Shown: positions 26,045 through 34,850 of the stretch, piece after piece
Position numbering within the stretch: the first letter of the stretch is position 1
How the letters are laid out: every line of letters begins with the position of its first letter
Assembly (NCBI GenBank): GCA_947503715.1
Contig: CANNER010000002.1
Location: 310,001-374,000 of the forward strand
Reading direction: 5' to 3'
DNA from: an uncultured Caulobacterales bacterium
GTDB lineage: Bacteria > Pseudomonadota > Alphaproteobacteria > Caulobacterales > Maricaulaceae
Length of the DNA stretch: 64,000 nucleotides
Translations under genes and position numbers: made by a program
The notes under the pieces: model-generated
The model's input: only the letters and a program-made list of their open reading frames with translations
Databases searched by the model: none
Told to the model about the DNA's origin: nothing

Positions 26045-26839
26045 ATGACGACGAAATATACGATGCTGATTACAGGTGCCTCTGCGGGTCTGGGCGCGGC
26101 CCTTGCCCGCGAATATGCGTCGCGCGGCTGGGCTCTCGTCCTGACCGCAAGACGGGAAGACCGCTTGCTGGCTCTGGCCGAGGAACTGAAAGCGGCACAC
26201 GGCACGGCCTGTACCGTCATCGCCGCCGACCTGTTTTCGGAAACCGCCGTGCCGGATATGATGGCCGCGCTGGACGGGCAACAAATCGACGGCGTCATCA
26301 ATAATGCGGGCTATGGTCATCCCGGCACTTACCTGTCCTCCGATTGGGACGACCACCGTCGGTTCGATCACCTGATGACCGTCGTCCCGGCGGAACTCAC
26401 CCGCGCGCTTCTGCCCGCGATGGTCGAGCGCGGCTTTGGCCGTATCATGCAGGTTGCCAGTCTCGCAGGCCATATGCCGGGGTCGAAAGGGCATACGCTT
26501 TATGCGGCGGTGAAAGCCTATCTCATTAAATTCTCGGAAAGCTTGAATGCTGAAATGCAAGGCACGGGCGTGAATGTCTCCGCCCTCTGTCCGGGTTTCG
26601 TGCTGACGGAATTTCACGATGTGAACGGCACGCGCGAGGGGATTAACAGCCTGCCCGGTTTCATGGTCATGGATGCGGATGTCTGCGCAAAATTGGCCGC
26701 CGATGCGTTGGAGGAGAATAAAGCCGTCTTTATTTCTGGACGCGTCAACCGCATGCTCGCCCGCCTTAATCGTTGGATGCCGTGGCTGGGCCGCAAAATT
26801 ATGAATTCCGGTGCGAGCAGTTATAGGAACCAAGACTAA
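26045..26839 (+). CDS. Short-chain dehydrogenase/reductase
   Basis: A 264-residue classical-type SDR. The nucleotide-binding motif TGASAGLGAALA is at about residues 10-21, the basic ARRED stretch after the second strand suggests NADP(H) preference, NNAGYG is at about 83-88, the catalytic Ser is in QVASLAG, and the YxxxK pair is in LYAAVKAYL. The C-terminal third has the LCPGFVLTEFH substrate-loop region. Substrate unknown. Its TAA overlaps the pyrF ATG (TAATG), so the two are translated from one message although their functions need not be related. Confidence 0.92.
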   Translation: MTTKYTMLITGASAGLGAALAREYASRGWALVLTARREDRLLALAEELKAAHGTACTVIAADLFSETAVPDMMAALDGQQIDGVINNAGYGHPGTYLSSDWDDHRRFDHLMTVVPAELTRALLPAMVERGFGRIMQVASLAGHMPGSKGHTLYAAVKAYLIKFSESLNAEMQGTGVNVSALCPGFVLTEFHDVNGTREGINSLPGFMVMDADVCAKLAADALEENKAVFISGRVNRMLARLNRWMPWLGRKIMNSGASSYRNQD

Positions 26840-27528
26840 TGACATCCGATCCCAGATTATTTGTCGCCCTCGATCTGCCCAGTGTGGGCGAGGCGGAAGC
26901 CATGGTCGACACGCTCGGCGATGCGGTTGAGAGCTATAAGATCGGCCTCCAACTCCTCCCCATTGGCGGGGTGGAATTCGGGCAACGGTTGAAGGCGATG
27001 GGGAAGAATGTCTTCTATGACTTCAAATTGCACGATATTGGCGCGACGGTGGAAAAGGCCACACGGTCTATTGCGGGTCTGGGCGCGGATCTTCTGACTG
27101 TGCATGCGCGGCCGGATGTGATGCGGTCTGCCGTAACAGGAAAAGGGCAGTCTACGCTGAAAATTCTCGGCGTGACGGTGCTGACCTCGCTCGACCAACA
27201 GGCGCTGGAAGATATCGGTTATAATGATAACGCGGAAAAGCTCGTCATGCGGCGCGTGCAACAAGCGCTGGACGCCGGCATAGACGGCGTCGTGTCATCG
27301 CCACTGGAAGCCGCTGCCATTCGCGCCAACGTGCCTGAGAGCTTCCTCGTCGTGACCCCGGGTGTCCGACCCGCAGGCGCGGAGAAAGGCGATCAGAAAC
27401 GGATCGCAACGCCGTCCTCCGCGCTGACCTCAGGGGCCAGCCATCTCGTCGTCGGTCGCCCCATTACGCAGGCCGATGATCCCCGCGCCGCCGCGTTGAA
27501 TATCTGCGAAGAGATGCGTGGCCATTAA
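26839..27528 (+). CDS. pyrF: Orotidine-5'-phosphate decarboxylase
   Basis: A 229-residue TIM-barrel enzyme that converts OMP to UMP, the last step of de novo pyrimidine synthesis. It shows LFVALDLPS at the N-terminus (substrate Asp), YKIGLQLL, the catalytic DxKxxD array in FYDFKLHDIGATV, and VTPGVRPAG and HLVVGRPITQADDP phosphate-binding loops near the C-terminus. Start overlaps the SDR stop by one base. A bidirectional terminator follows. Confidence 0.97.
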   Translation: MTSDPRLFVALDLPSVGEAEAMVDTLGDAVESYKIGLQLLPIGGVEFGQRLKAMGKNVFYDFKLHDIGATVEKATRSIAGLGADLLTVHARPDVMRSAVTGKGQSTLKILGVTVLTSLDQQALEDIGYNDNAEKLVMRRVQQALDAGIDGVVSSPLEAAAIRANVPESFLVVTPGVRPAGAEKGDQKRIATPSSALTSGASHLVVGRPITQADDPRAAALNICEEMRGH

Positions 27529-27541
27529 TTCCGGCCAATAA

Positions 27542-27569
27542 AAAACCCGCTTTGAAGAAAGCGGGTTTT
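27542..27569. terminator. Bidirectional terminator between pyrF and secreted-protein gene
   Basis: AAAACCCGCTTT (27542-27553), loop GAAG, AAAGCGGGTTTT (27558-27569). The T tail is good on both strands, ending pyrF and the convergent gene at 27589. Confidence 0.9.
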
Positions 27570-27588
27570 GAAATCTATCTATGCCTGC

Positions 27589-28197
27589 CTAGCGACAGAC
27601 GGATCCGCCGTGATGATAGGCGTGGCCATGACCATAACCGCTATATCCGCCTTGGGGACCATATCCGCCATAACGGGATGATCCGCCGCGAATAATCGGC
27701 TCGCAACACTGTGTGCGACAGGTTGGGACGGCGACGGGATAACGGACATAGATGACCGGACGGACGACACGGTAATATGTCGTCTGCGGAACAGGTTTCA
27801 CGACATTGTAACAGCCGAGAACTGTGGAGCCGGAGGACGTGCCGTAGACATTCACGGGACAGGAGGTCGCTTGCAGGGACTCGTTATAACCGAGACCCGC
27901 TACGGAATTTGTTGCGCCTGAAAAGCCGTAAGTTTCCGTGGTTGTGTAACTTTCGCTAATGGAGCCCGTACCATATGTACTATCCGCCTCAACCGTCGAC
28001 ATCGAGGTCGTGTAGGCCGTTGACGGGCTGTAGCGCGAAGACGTTCCGTTCAGTGAGTAGCTGGCCCCTGTTGTACCGGACCAGGTCGATAGCGGTTTCA
28101 GGGTCGAGTGATGCCCGTTCCCGCCCGCAAAGGCTGTACCGGCCAGCGCGATGGCTGCGCCCGCAACTGTGATGCTCTTGATTAATCGGGAAACCAT
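27589..28197 (-). CDS. Secreted Ser/Thr/Tyr-Gly-rich protein (surface family A)
   Basis: About 202 residues from the ATG at 28197, which has GAGGTG at the right distance; a GTG nine bases upstream is less likely. The signal peptide ends AGTAFAGG. The mature part has a Ser/Thr-rich low-complexity half (GTTGASYSLNGTSSRYSPST), a middle with CPVNVYGTSSGSTVLGCYNV, then YRVVRPVIYVRYPVAVPTC, a CRTQCCEP cysteine cluster and a Gly/Tyr/His-rich tail. The RPV-x-V-x-YPV-x-V segment is shared with the next gene. Likely an envelope or extracellular structural protein. No known domain. Confidence 0.65.
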   Translation of the reverse strand: MVSRLIKSITVAGAAIALAGTAFAGGNGHHSTLKPLSTWSGTTGASYSLNGTSSRYSPSTAYTTSMSTVEADSTYGTGSISESYTTTETYGFSGATNSVAGLGYNESLQATSCPVNVYGTSSGSTVLGCYNVVKPVPQTTYYRVVRPVIYVRYPVAVPTCRTQCCEPIIRGGSSRYGGYGPQGGYSGYGHGHAYHHGGSVCR

Positions 28198-28301
28198 ATG
28201 ACCCACCTCTTTGATATTTATCCTATTCAGAACATATCAAAGCAAAGGGCATGCCAGAGTCGAGCGGATTCGCGTGAAACGGGAGTTCTTCCGGTGGAAT
28301 C

Positions 28302-28331
28302 AAAAAAGCCCCACCAAATTGGCAGGGCTTT
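28302..28331 (-). terminator. Terminator of the larger secreted-protein gene
   Basis: AAAGCCC (28305-28311) pairs with GGGCTTT (28325-28331), with an inner CCAA/TTGG stem. On the minus strand the hairpin is followed by a T run. Confidence 0.75.
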
Positions 28332-28353
28332 CAAATCTTTTCTTACGTCCGAA

Positions 28354-29511
28354 CTAGTGGACCCAACGGCCCTGTTCTGAATGACCATAGCGTCCAGCGG
28401 CTTGATGCCCGCCTTCATACTGTCCCAGACCGTGGGGGACGGGGGCGCAGCCGGGTTGCGGGGCGACCTGTACGGGCACGGGATAGGGCACGTTCACGAC
28501 AGGCCGCACGGTTTGCGTCGGCAATTGACGCTTACAGATCACGGATGTCGCAATTGTGTCGCCAAAGGCTGTCGGGCCAGAGACTTTTTCCCAATAGGTG
28601 CCATCTGCGCCCACCGTTGAGCCATAGCTCCCAGCCATCGGACCGTTTTGTTGCAACACGGGTGCGCCGGGCTGACCAAAGCTGGGGCCGGGACGCGGTG
28701 CGCCAAGGACGAGGCCTTGTGTATTCATGAGGCCAGGCGCTCTCATCTGCGGCGCTGGCATCATCCGGCGGGTTTGTCCATGATATGTACCGGGCAGGGT
28801 CACTGTACGTTGGACTTGTCCGCTATAAGTTCCCGGCAGGGTCACATTATAACCTTGCTGACGCATCATGCCCGGGTTTGGAACGGTGCCGCCAAATGTA
28901 TCGCGGCCCAGAACGGGTTGCGACACTGTGCGACCGCTGTCGAGCACTTGCTGCGCGCGAACGGGGTCACGGTCGACAATAGATGTCGGAACATGCGCAA
29001 TACCAGGAACGAAAGTCGCGTCACCGTATGTGCGGGGCGCGAATTTGGACGGATCATATCCGCCGCCAATGGCGACAACGCGGGGTTCTTCCACGACTTG
29101 GACAGGCGCGGGCGGGCTGTAAAGCGCGAGGGGCACGGGGGCCGGAGCCGGGCGGTTCATCTCGACTTGCACAGGAACCCCTGTATCCTGACGACAATAT
29201 GTCGTGCTGGTCGGGTGGCATCCATTTGTAAATCCTGACGGGGCGTCGGACAGCGCAGCCGTCGGCATCATGCCATGCACGCGTGTAATTGAAACATTTG
29301 GTGCGCGTTGAAAATCAACAGACCGTAAATGACCCATCGGGTTTTGATTGCGAACCGTCATAGGTCCGAATTGCGGTGCATATCCGTCTATAACTTGAAC
29401 CGGAACGGCACAACCGCCCGCGCCGCAATTACCACCCGCAAAGGCCGGTGTTGCTAAAAGGGCTGCGCCCATAACGCCCGTTAGGGCCGTTGAAATCATT
29501 TTGGTCGGCAT
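28354..29511 (-). CDS. Secreted Pro/Gly/Gln-rich protein (surface family A)
   Basis: About 385 residues from the ATG at 29511 behind GGGAG; an in-frame TTG at 29532 is less likely. The signal peptide (MISTALTGVMGAALLATPAFA) is followed by GGNCGAGGCAVPVQVIDGY. The body is Pro/Val/Gln-rich (RPAPAPVPLALYSPPAPVQV), has two tandem copies of VTLPGTY (VTLPGTYSGQVQRT and VTLPGTYHGQTRR), a YGSTVGADGTYWEKVSGP segment, then RPVVNVPYPVPVQVAPQPGC and a His/Gly-rich tail. VTLPGTY recurs in the plus-strand secreted protein at 31420 and the RPV..V.YPV.V segment recurs in the gene downstream, tying the three together. Probably extracellular; function unknown. Confidence 0.65.
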   Translation of the reverse strand: MPTKMISTALTGVMGAALLATPAFAGGNCGAGGCAVPVQVIDGYAPQFGPMTVRNQNPMGHLRSVDFQRAPNVSITRVHGMMPTAALSDAPSGFTNGCHPTSTTYCRQDTGVPVQVEMNRPAPAPVPLALYSPPAPVQVVEEPRVVAIGGGYDPSKFAPRTYGDATFVPGIAHVPTSIVDRDPVRAQQVLDSGRTVSQPVLGRDTFGGTVPNPGMMRQQGYNVTLPGTYSGQVQRTVTLPGTYHGQTRRMMPAPQMRAPGLMNTQGLVLGAPRPGPSFGQPGAPVLQQNGPMAGSYGSTVGADGTYWEKVSGPTAFGDTIATSVICKRQLPTQTVRPVVNVPYPVPVQVAPQPGCAPVPHGLGQYEGGHQAAGRYGHSEQGRWVH

Positions 29512-29594
29512 GTGCCCACTCCCACTGGTCAATGACGCGGGAGATCCCGACGCCGGTCAAAAATATCTACCGGTGCCGAAGGAGGGAAGTCTGC

Positions 29595-29798
29595 CTAGAA
29601 GTCGTAGGCAATTCCGCCGCGTTCCCAATCGCCATAGCGTGTGGGTTCGACACCTTTCGGGCCGCCTTTTTCGGGTTCACGGGACTCAGCTTCCTCGCGC
29701 GCTTTGCGCCGTTCCGCCGCTTCAGCCAGAGCCCGCTTTGCGGCAGGGCTCAAAACCTTTTTCGGGGTTTCGGGGATATCGTTTTCTGGCTCGCTCAT
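29595..29798 (-). CDS. DUF1674 protein, SDHAF4-type succinate dehydrogenase assembly factor
   Basis: A 67-residue protein. The C-terminal KGGPKGVEPTRYGDWERGG motif with the final IAYDF is the DUF1674/SDHAF4 signature (GPEPTRYGDWE..G...DF). The N-terminal half is charged and helical (SPAAKRALAEAAERRKAREE). In eukaryotes SDHAF4 binds the flavinylated SdhA subunit before assembly of complex II; the bacterial homologues are presumed to act similarly. It is encoded alone, 84 bases beyond the secreted-protein gene and divergent from the methyltransferase. Confidence 0.88.
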   Translation of the reverse strand: MSEPENDIPETPKKVLSPAAKRALAEAAERRKAREEAESREPEKGGPKGVEPTRYGDWERGGIAYDF

Positions 29799-29970
29799 AG
29801 CGTACCAAATACCCCTGTCTGTCCCGTCCCGTCAAACGCGCAAATTGCCGCTCGATGAACCAGTGTGATACACGCACGCAGATAAGATTCCGTGAATCCC
29901 GTCTTTGCCAACTGTTTACCATAACGTGCCCGCTCTTTACGGGTGAGCCGCTTGCGCCTAAGCGCCTCGC

Positions 29971-31320
29971 ATGACCGATAAAGAGCATATCTCCCGCCGT
30001 CCCCGCGCGGAACAAATCGCCGCCAGGATGACCGATTCCGTGAAAGCCCGCCGGTGTGCCGCGCTGGCCGTCATGGATGTGACCGCGAATGGGCGGGCCT
30101 TAGAACTCGCACTGGCGGCCACAGATGATTATGCGGGGCTTGAGGCGCGGGACCGCGCTTTTGCCCGCGCGATTGCAGCGACCGTGTTCCGGCGCTCGGG
30201 TCAGATCAAAGCCGTGCTGAAACCGCTCGTGCGCAAACCGCCCACCGCGCCCGTGACCGCCGTGTTGCAAACGGCTGTTGCGCAAATCGTCTTTATGGAT
30301 GTCCCGCCTCATGCGGCTGTCGGAGAAACGGTCGAAGTTTTGAAATCCGGCAAAGCGACACGCGGCTTCGCCAATTTCGCCAATGCTGTCCTTCGCCGCG
30401 TCGTGGAGCAGGGCAGGCAAAGTGCCGCCGCCTCTCCGCCTCGCGCCAATATTCCCGGCTGGATCCGCGGTGAATGGGAGCGGACCTACGGCAAAATGCC
30501 CGCGACAAAGATCGCGGTGCAATTGATTAAAGACCCTGTGTTGGATTTGACAGTTGCGTCAAATCGCGAAGATTTGGCCGAGGCGACGGGCGGAAAACCG
30601 CTAGGGCGTCAAACACTCCGCCTCGACTCCATCGGTGATGTGACGGCCCTGCCGGGGTTTGAGGACGGGACGTGGTGGGCGCAGGATGTCTCCGCCGCGC
30701 AGCCTGCGCAGATCCTGATGGATCAGTTTGATATTATAAAGGACAAACGCGTTCTCGACCTCTGTGCTGCGCCGGGGGGCAAGACCCTCCAACTCGCCAG
30801 TGCGGGCGCGGATGTTACCGCGGTCGATAAATCCAGCGGACGCTTGGTGCGATTGGAAGAAAACCTCGCGCGGACCAAACTCTCCGCCACGGTTATAAAT
30901 CAGGACGCGCTTGAGTTCGAGTCTGAACCCTTTGACGCGGTCCTGCTGGATGCACCTTGTTCCGCGACGGGTACGTTCCGCCGTCATCCCGATGTCCTGC
31001 ATAACCGCTCGCCCAAATCCGTCGCTGATCTTGTGCGGTTGCAGGATAAACTCCTGCCCAAAGCCGCAAGCCTGACAGCGCCCGGCGGCGTACTGGTCTA
31101 TGCCGTCTGTTCACTGCAACCGGATGAGGGCCTGCCCCGTATCGTTAAGTTTTTGGAAATGTCGCCCGATTTTAGCCTTATTCCCCTTTCAGACCTGCCG
31201 GGTCTGGACCTACCGCCTGAACGTTTCGAAGGCGGTGTCGTGCGGACATTGCCGTGTGATCTGTCCAAAGCGGGCGGGATGGACGGTTTCTTCATCGCGG
31301 CATTACGCAAAGCGGGTTGA
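29971..31320 (+). CDS. RsmB-type rRNA (cytosine-5) methyltransferase with NusB domain
   Basis: A 449-residue protein. Residues about 25-150 are a NusB-like RNA-binding domain (ARRCAALAVMDV, then FANFANAVLRRV). The C-terminal Rossmann methyltransferase has the SAM loop LDLCAAPGGKTLQLAS, VTAVDKSSGRL, the motif IV DAPCSATGTFRRHPD and the catalytic Cys of motif VI in YAVCSLQPDEG. This matches RsmB/Sun, which methylates C967 of 16S rRNA in E. coli; exact target here is inferred. It stands alone, divergent from the DUF1674 gene. Confidence 0.92.
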   Translation: MTDKEHISRRPRAEQIAARMTDSVKARRCAALAVMDVTANGRALELALAATDDYAGLEARDRAFARAIAATVFRRSGQIKAVLKPLVRKPPTAPVTAVLQTAVAQIVFMDVPPHAAVGETVEVLKSGKATRGFANFANAVLRRVVEQGRQSAAASPPRANIPGWIRGEWERTYGKMPATKIAVQLIKDPVLDLTVASNREDLAEATGGKPLGRQTLRLDSIGDVTALPGFEDGTWWAQDVSAAQPAQILMDQFDIIKDKRVLDLCAAPGGKTLQLASAGADVTAVDKSSGRLVRLEENLARTKLSATVINQDALEFESEPFDAVLLDAPCSATGTFRRHPDVLHNRSPKSVADLVRLQDKLLPKAASLTAPGGVLVYAVCSLQPDEGLPRIVKFLEMSPDFSLIPLSDLPGLDLPPERFEGGVVRTLPCDLSKAGGMDGFFIAALRKAG

Positions 31321-31330
31321 GGGCATGTAT

Positions 31331-31357
31331 GGTTAATGCGGTAATTGAACGTTAACC
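31331..31357. promoter_or_regulatory. Inverted repeat GGTTAA-N15-TTAACC upstream of secreted-protein gene
   Basis: GGTTAA at about 31331-31336 and TTAACC at about 31352-31357 form an inverted repeat 60 to 90 bases before the ATG at 31420. TTAACC resembles a CtrA half-site, but the spacing and orientation differ from the usual TTAA-N7-TTAA arrangement. It could be an operator. Confidence 0.3.
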
Positions 31358-31419
31358 TCAATGTGGTCCAAGCTTTGCAAGATACCGCCCGAAGCTGTTT
31401 CAAAATGGGAGGCTCTGAC

Positions 31420-32238
31420 ATGAGCACAACGAAATTTTTACGCGCCAGCCTGATTGCATCCGTAGGTGTAGCCGGACTGACACTGACTGCCAACGCACAA
31501 AGCCGCTATGGCAATGTCTATGATTATGAGAGTGGCAAAAACTGCGGCCAAGCCTGCGTTGCGCCTGCGCCAATGACGCCAAAGGCCAATTCCCGCTACG
31601 GTGCGCCCGTCACGGCGGCCCCGACTTATAATCCGGCACCTGTCTATGTGGATTGCCAGCAAATGGGAACATGTGCCCCGCAAGCGGCCGTTGTTTATAC
31701 GCAACCTGCACCTGTTTATACGCAACCAGCGCCCGTTTATTCGCAGCCTGCGCCGACTTATTCAGCGCCAAGCTACGCACAGGCCGCACCTGTAAATTGT
31801 CCGGCGGGCACAACGGCTCAGTCTGATGGCACATGCCTGCAAGGGTCTTCCAGCTATACAGGAAGCTACTCCGCGCCAAGTTCTACATCTTCATATTCGT
31901 CTTCCACGACATATGATTCCACGCCTGTCAGCTGTCCTGCAGGCACAACAGCCCAGTCAGATGGAACATGTTTGCAGGGGTCTTCAGGCTCCATGACGAT
32001 GGAAATGACAACGATGCCAGCGACTGTGACCCTGCCGGGTACTTATAATAGCGCTTCTGTCAGCTGTCCTGCGGGCACGACAGCACAATCCGATGGAACA
32101 TGTATGCAAGGTGCATCCGGGTTTACCGGCGCAACGGTAGAGCTCTATCAGGGCGATGCGTCAACACAGTCCACGGGTAGCTATGGCTATACTGGCGGAA
32201 CTTACACATCCGGCGATTACCTGCCTATCCGTAAGTAA
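31420..32238 (+). CDS. Secreted repeat protein with CPAGTTAQSDGTC modules (surface family A)
   Basis: 272 residues from the ATG at 31420, seven bases after GGGAGG; the longer frame start at 31345 lacks a ribosome site. Signal peptide ends LTLTANAQ. The mature part has a YTQPAPVYTQPAP repeat, then three copies of the module CPAGTTAQSDGTC(L/M)QG(S/A)S separated by Ser/Thr/Tyr-rich spacers, and one VTLPGTY as in the protein at 28354. Each module has two cysteines 12 residues apart, which could form a small disulfide loop. Likely exported to the cell surface. A strong terminator follows. No characterised family recognised. Confidence 0.7.
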   Translation: MSTTKFLRASLIASVGVAGLTLTANAQSRYGNVYDYESGKNCGQACVAPAPMTPKANSRYGAPVTAAPTYNPAPVYVDCQQMGTCAPQAAVVYTQPAPVYTQPAPVYSQPAPTYSAPSYAQAAPVNCPAGTTAQSDGTCLQGSSSYTGSYSAPSSTSSYSSSTTYDSTPVSCPAGTTAQSDGTCLQGSSGSMTMEMTTMPATVTLPGTYNSASVSCPAGTTAQSDGTCMQGASGFTGATVELYQGDASTQSTGSYGYTGGTYTSGDYLPIRK

Positions 32239-32258
32239 TTTGACCCCATTTAATAGAG

Positions 32259-32292
32259 ACCCGTCTTCCCTTTCGGGAGGGCGGGTTTTTTT
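32259..32292 (+). terminator. Rho-independent terminator of the repeat protein
   Basis: A 12-bp stem ACCCGTCTTCCC / GGGAGGGCGGGT (two G-U pairs), TTTC loop, then a T run. Confidence 0.9.
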
Positions 32293-32354
32293 ATACCTGA
32301 GTCTCATTTCCACGTTCGCTTGCGAGTCCTCTCCACACGCGGTAAGTTATTATC

Positions 32355-33044
32355 ATGTCAGATAAAGTCCTCATTTCACCAAGCATTCTCTCCGCTGACT
32401 TCGCAGCATTGGGACAGGCCGTCCGTGATATAGACGCGGCGGGTGCGGATATGATCCATATTGATGTCATGGACGGGCATTATGTGCCGAACCTGACCAT
32501 TGGACCGGATGTGGTAAAAGCGCTGCGCCCGCATTCGGAAAAACCATTCGACGTGCATTTAATGATTTCGCCAACTGAAATTCTCGTCCCGCTCTTTATT
32601 GCGGCAGGCGCGGATTTCATCACGGTTCACCCCGATGCGGGACCGCATTTGCACCGGACGTTACAATCCATCCGCGCGGCGGGTGTGAAATCGGGCATTG
32701 TTCTCAATCCCGGTGCGCCTGTGGAACAACTCGACCCTGTTATCGACCTCTGCGACCAAGTCATGATTATGAGTGTGAATCCCGGCTTTGGGGGGCAGTC
32801 TTTCATTCCCTCACAACTCGATAAAATCCGCGCGGTCCGCGCCAAAATTGATGCGTTCAAAGCCGCTGGTGGCCATGACATTTTGTTACAGGTCGATGGC
32901 GGCGTGAACCCGACAACCGCTCGCGATTGCATTGCAGCCGGGGCAACATCGCTGGTGGCAGGGTCCGCCGTCTTCAAAGGTGCGGGGACTTACGCGGAAA
33001 ATATCGCAGCCCTGCGCGGCGATGCCCTCACGAAAGCCGCTTGA
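32355..33044 (+). CDS. rpe: Ribulose-phosphate 3-epimerase
   Basis: A 229-residue TIM-barrel enzyme interconverting ribulose-5-phosphate and xylulose-5-phosphate in the pentose phosphate pathway. It has SPSILSADFA at the N-terminus, the metal-binding HIDVMDGHYVPNLTIGP block, DVHLMI, MSVNPGFGGQSFIP and the C-terminal LQVDGGVNPTTA plus GSAVFKG phosphate site. First gene of a tight run with the heparinase-like gene 9 bases downstream. Confidence 0.97.
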   Translation: MSDKVLISPSILSADFAALGQAVRDIDAAGADMIHIDVMDGHYVPNLTIGPDVVKALRPHSEKPFDVHLMISPTEILVPLFIAAGADFITVHPDAGPHLHRTLQSIRAAGVKSGIVLNPGAPVEQLDPVIDLCDQVMIMSVNPGFGGQSFIPSQLDKIRAVRAKIDAFKAAGGHDILLQVDGGVNPTTARDCIAAGATSLVAGSAVFKGAGTYAENIAALRGDALTKAA

Positions 33045-33053
33045 TCCAGCCTT

Positions 33054-34850
33054 ATGGCCAAGCCGAGCCACCCATCCTTAAAATCGCGTGTTCCAACGCT
33101 ACCAACGGCATTGGACCTGACAAAACAGCATGTGCGCCGATTTTTTGCGGGGTTCACCTCGGGTAAAGGCCCCGGAAAACTCCCAACGCGAAAGCCTGGG
33201 CCTTTTCATCCTGCCAAGCCCGCCCTGACTTTGGGGGATGCCGAGAAAGCCAGCGAGCTTCTGGAAGGACAATTTCAGTTTGCCGGACAAAATTTGGATG
33301 TCGGGCCCTGGACGGAAGCCGCGCCGTCCCGTCGTTTCGCGGATTGGCTCCATAGTTTTGACTGGCTGCCTGACCTATTGGCGGTGGATAGTGAAGCCCA
33401 TCATGCCAGGGCCCGAAGCTATGTTGATGGCTGGATTGAAACCTATGGCAAAGGTAATGAATTTGCGTGGGATAGTGAGCGCCTTGCACGGCGTTTATTT
33501 AATTGGCTCAGCGTCTGGGCTCCAGCCCTTGCCACAGCTGATGCGGAACCGACATTGGACCACCGTCGCGGGTCAGTTGTCAGCCAACTCACAGCACTGC
33601 GTGGATCATTAAAAAAGCTACCGCCGGGATTAATTCGTCTTCAGGCGGGATGCGCCTTGGCGATGGGCGGCGCAAGATTGACCGATGGGCGATCACAATT
33701 TTTGGAACGCGGGTTGGATTATCTGGATTCTGAGCTCTCCGTGCAAATCTTGCCGGATGGGGGCCATATTTCGCGCTCGCCCGCAAATACGGCAGAGGCT
33801 TTGCGGCTACTGCTCACGCTCGACACGCTCTTGGCGGATCGCGGCGTCGAAGGCTCCCGCGACCTCTCCCGCGTCATTGATCGGCTCGCGCCAATGGTCG
33901 CGTTTTTTCGCCGTGCCGGTGGAGAGCTCGCGCCGTTCCAAGGGGGCGGTGAATGGGATGCCGCCGATATTGCCGAACTCCTTAATGTCGCTCCGGGCGA
34001 CCCAAAGCCGTTTGGTTACGGTCCGCATACGGGCTATCAACGCCTCTCTGCCGGGGGGACGGTTGCGATTATCGATACGGGATGTGCCGCGCCGCGTCCC
34101 TTTGATGGGGAAACCCATTTGGCGCCTTTGGCGATGGATCTGTCCACCCCCGAGGGTGCCATCATTACGGCCTGCGGGTTTAACCCAGAGCAACCTTTAT
34201 CTTGGTCCCGTCCCGTGCGGGCTGCGGCGGCGCATTCGACATTAATTTTGGATGGACGTTCGCCCGGCGCTCTTTTGAACTCAGACTGGAAACGTCGTGT
34301 AGTCGGGGACGCCGTCGACCGCGATGTCGGTCCCGTCCGTGCCTCTCGAAAAGAACAAGAGTCCGGGATTTGGCTGGAATCCCATCATGAGGGCTATCGC
34401 GGGGAATATGGCCTTGCCCATCGGCGGCGTTTATTCGTCCCGAAAGACGGAAGTGATGTCCGCGGTGAAGATTGTCTTTTCGTCCCTGTGGGCGCACCGC
34501 CCCTGCGCCGCGATCAGGTCCCGTTTGCTATTCGTTTTCACCTCCACCCCGATGTACGTGCCAGCCTAAGTCAGGATCAATCCTCGGCCTTATTAGTCGT
34601 GGGCGGCAAAGCGGGATGGCGTTTTCGCACAGATGGCGGTCTCGTCGCGCTGGAAGATTCCGTTTATCTCGGCACGGGACATACGCCCATTAAAACGCAA
34701 CAAATCGTCGTGCGCGGCGAGGCCTTTTGTGATAGTGACGGTGAAACGCGGTCCAATCGCGTACGCTGGTCGATCCGGCGGTTAAAGCCGTCAGAACCTA
34801 AAAAAACGGCTAAGGTTGACGAGAAAAATGAGAGAGAGGGGGGGGCATGA
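33054..34850 (+). CDS. Heparinase II/III-like protein
   Basis: A 598-residue protein with an N-terminal alpha/alpha-toroid (WLHSFDWLPDLL, WDSERLARRLFNWLSVWAPAL, LDYLDSELSVQILPDGGHISRSPA) and a C-terminal beta-sandwich (GHTPIKTQQIVVRGEA). This is the fold of heparinase II/III family polysaccharide lyases; the family in alphaproteobacteria often sits between rpe and purH and may act on an endogenous glycan. No signal peptide is visible, which is odd for an extracellular lyase. Its stop overlaps the next start (ATGA), linking it to a polysaccharide-biosynthesis-type epimerase. Confidence 0.82.
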   Translation: MAKPSHPSLKSRVPTLPTALDLTKQHVRRFFAGFTSGKGPGKLPTRKPGPFHPAKPALTLGDAEKASELLEGQFQFAGQNLDVGPWTEAAPSRRFADWLHSFDWLPDLLAVDSEAHHARARSYVDGWIETYGKGNEFAWDSERLARRLFNWLSVWAPALATADAEPTLDHRRGSVVSQLTALRGSLKKLPPGLIRLQAGCALAMGGARLTDGRSQFLERGLDYLDSELSVQILPDGGHISRSPANTAEALRLLLTLDTLLADRGVEGSRDLSRVIDRLAPMVAFFRRAGGELAPFQGGGEWDAADIAELLNVAPGDPKPFGYGPHTGYQRLSAGGTVAIIDTGCAAPRPFDGETHLAPLAMDLSTPEGAIITACGFNPEQPLSWSRPVRAAAAHSTLILDGRSPGALLNSDWKRRVVGDAVDRDVGPVRASRKEQESGIWLESHHEGYRGEYGLAHRRRLFVPKDGSDVRGEDCLFVPVGAPPLRRDQVPFAIRFHLHPDVRASLSQDQSSALLVVGGKAGWRFRTDGGLVALEDSVYLGTGHTPIKTQQIVVRGEAFCDSDGETRSNRVRWSIRRLKPSEPKKTAKVDEKNEREGGA

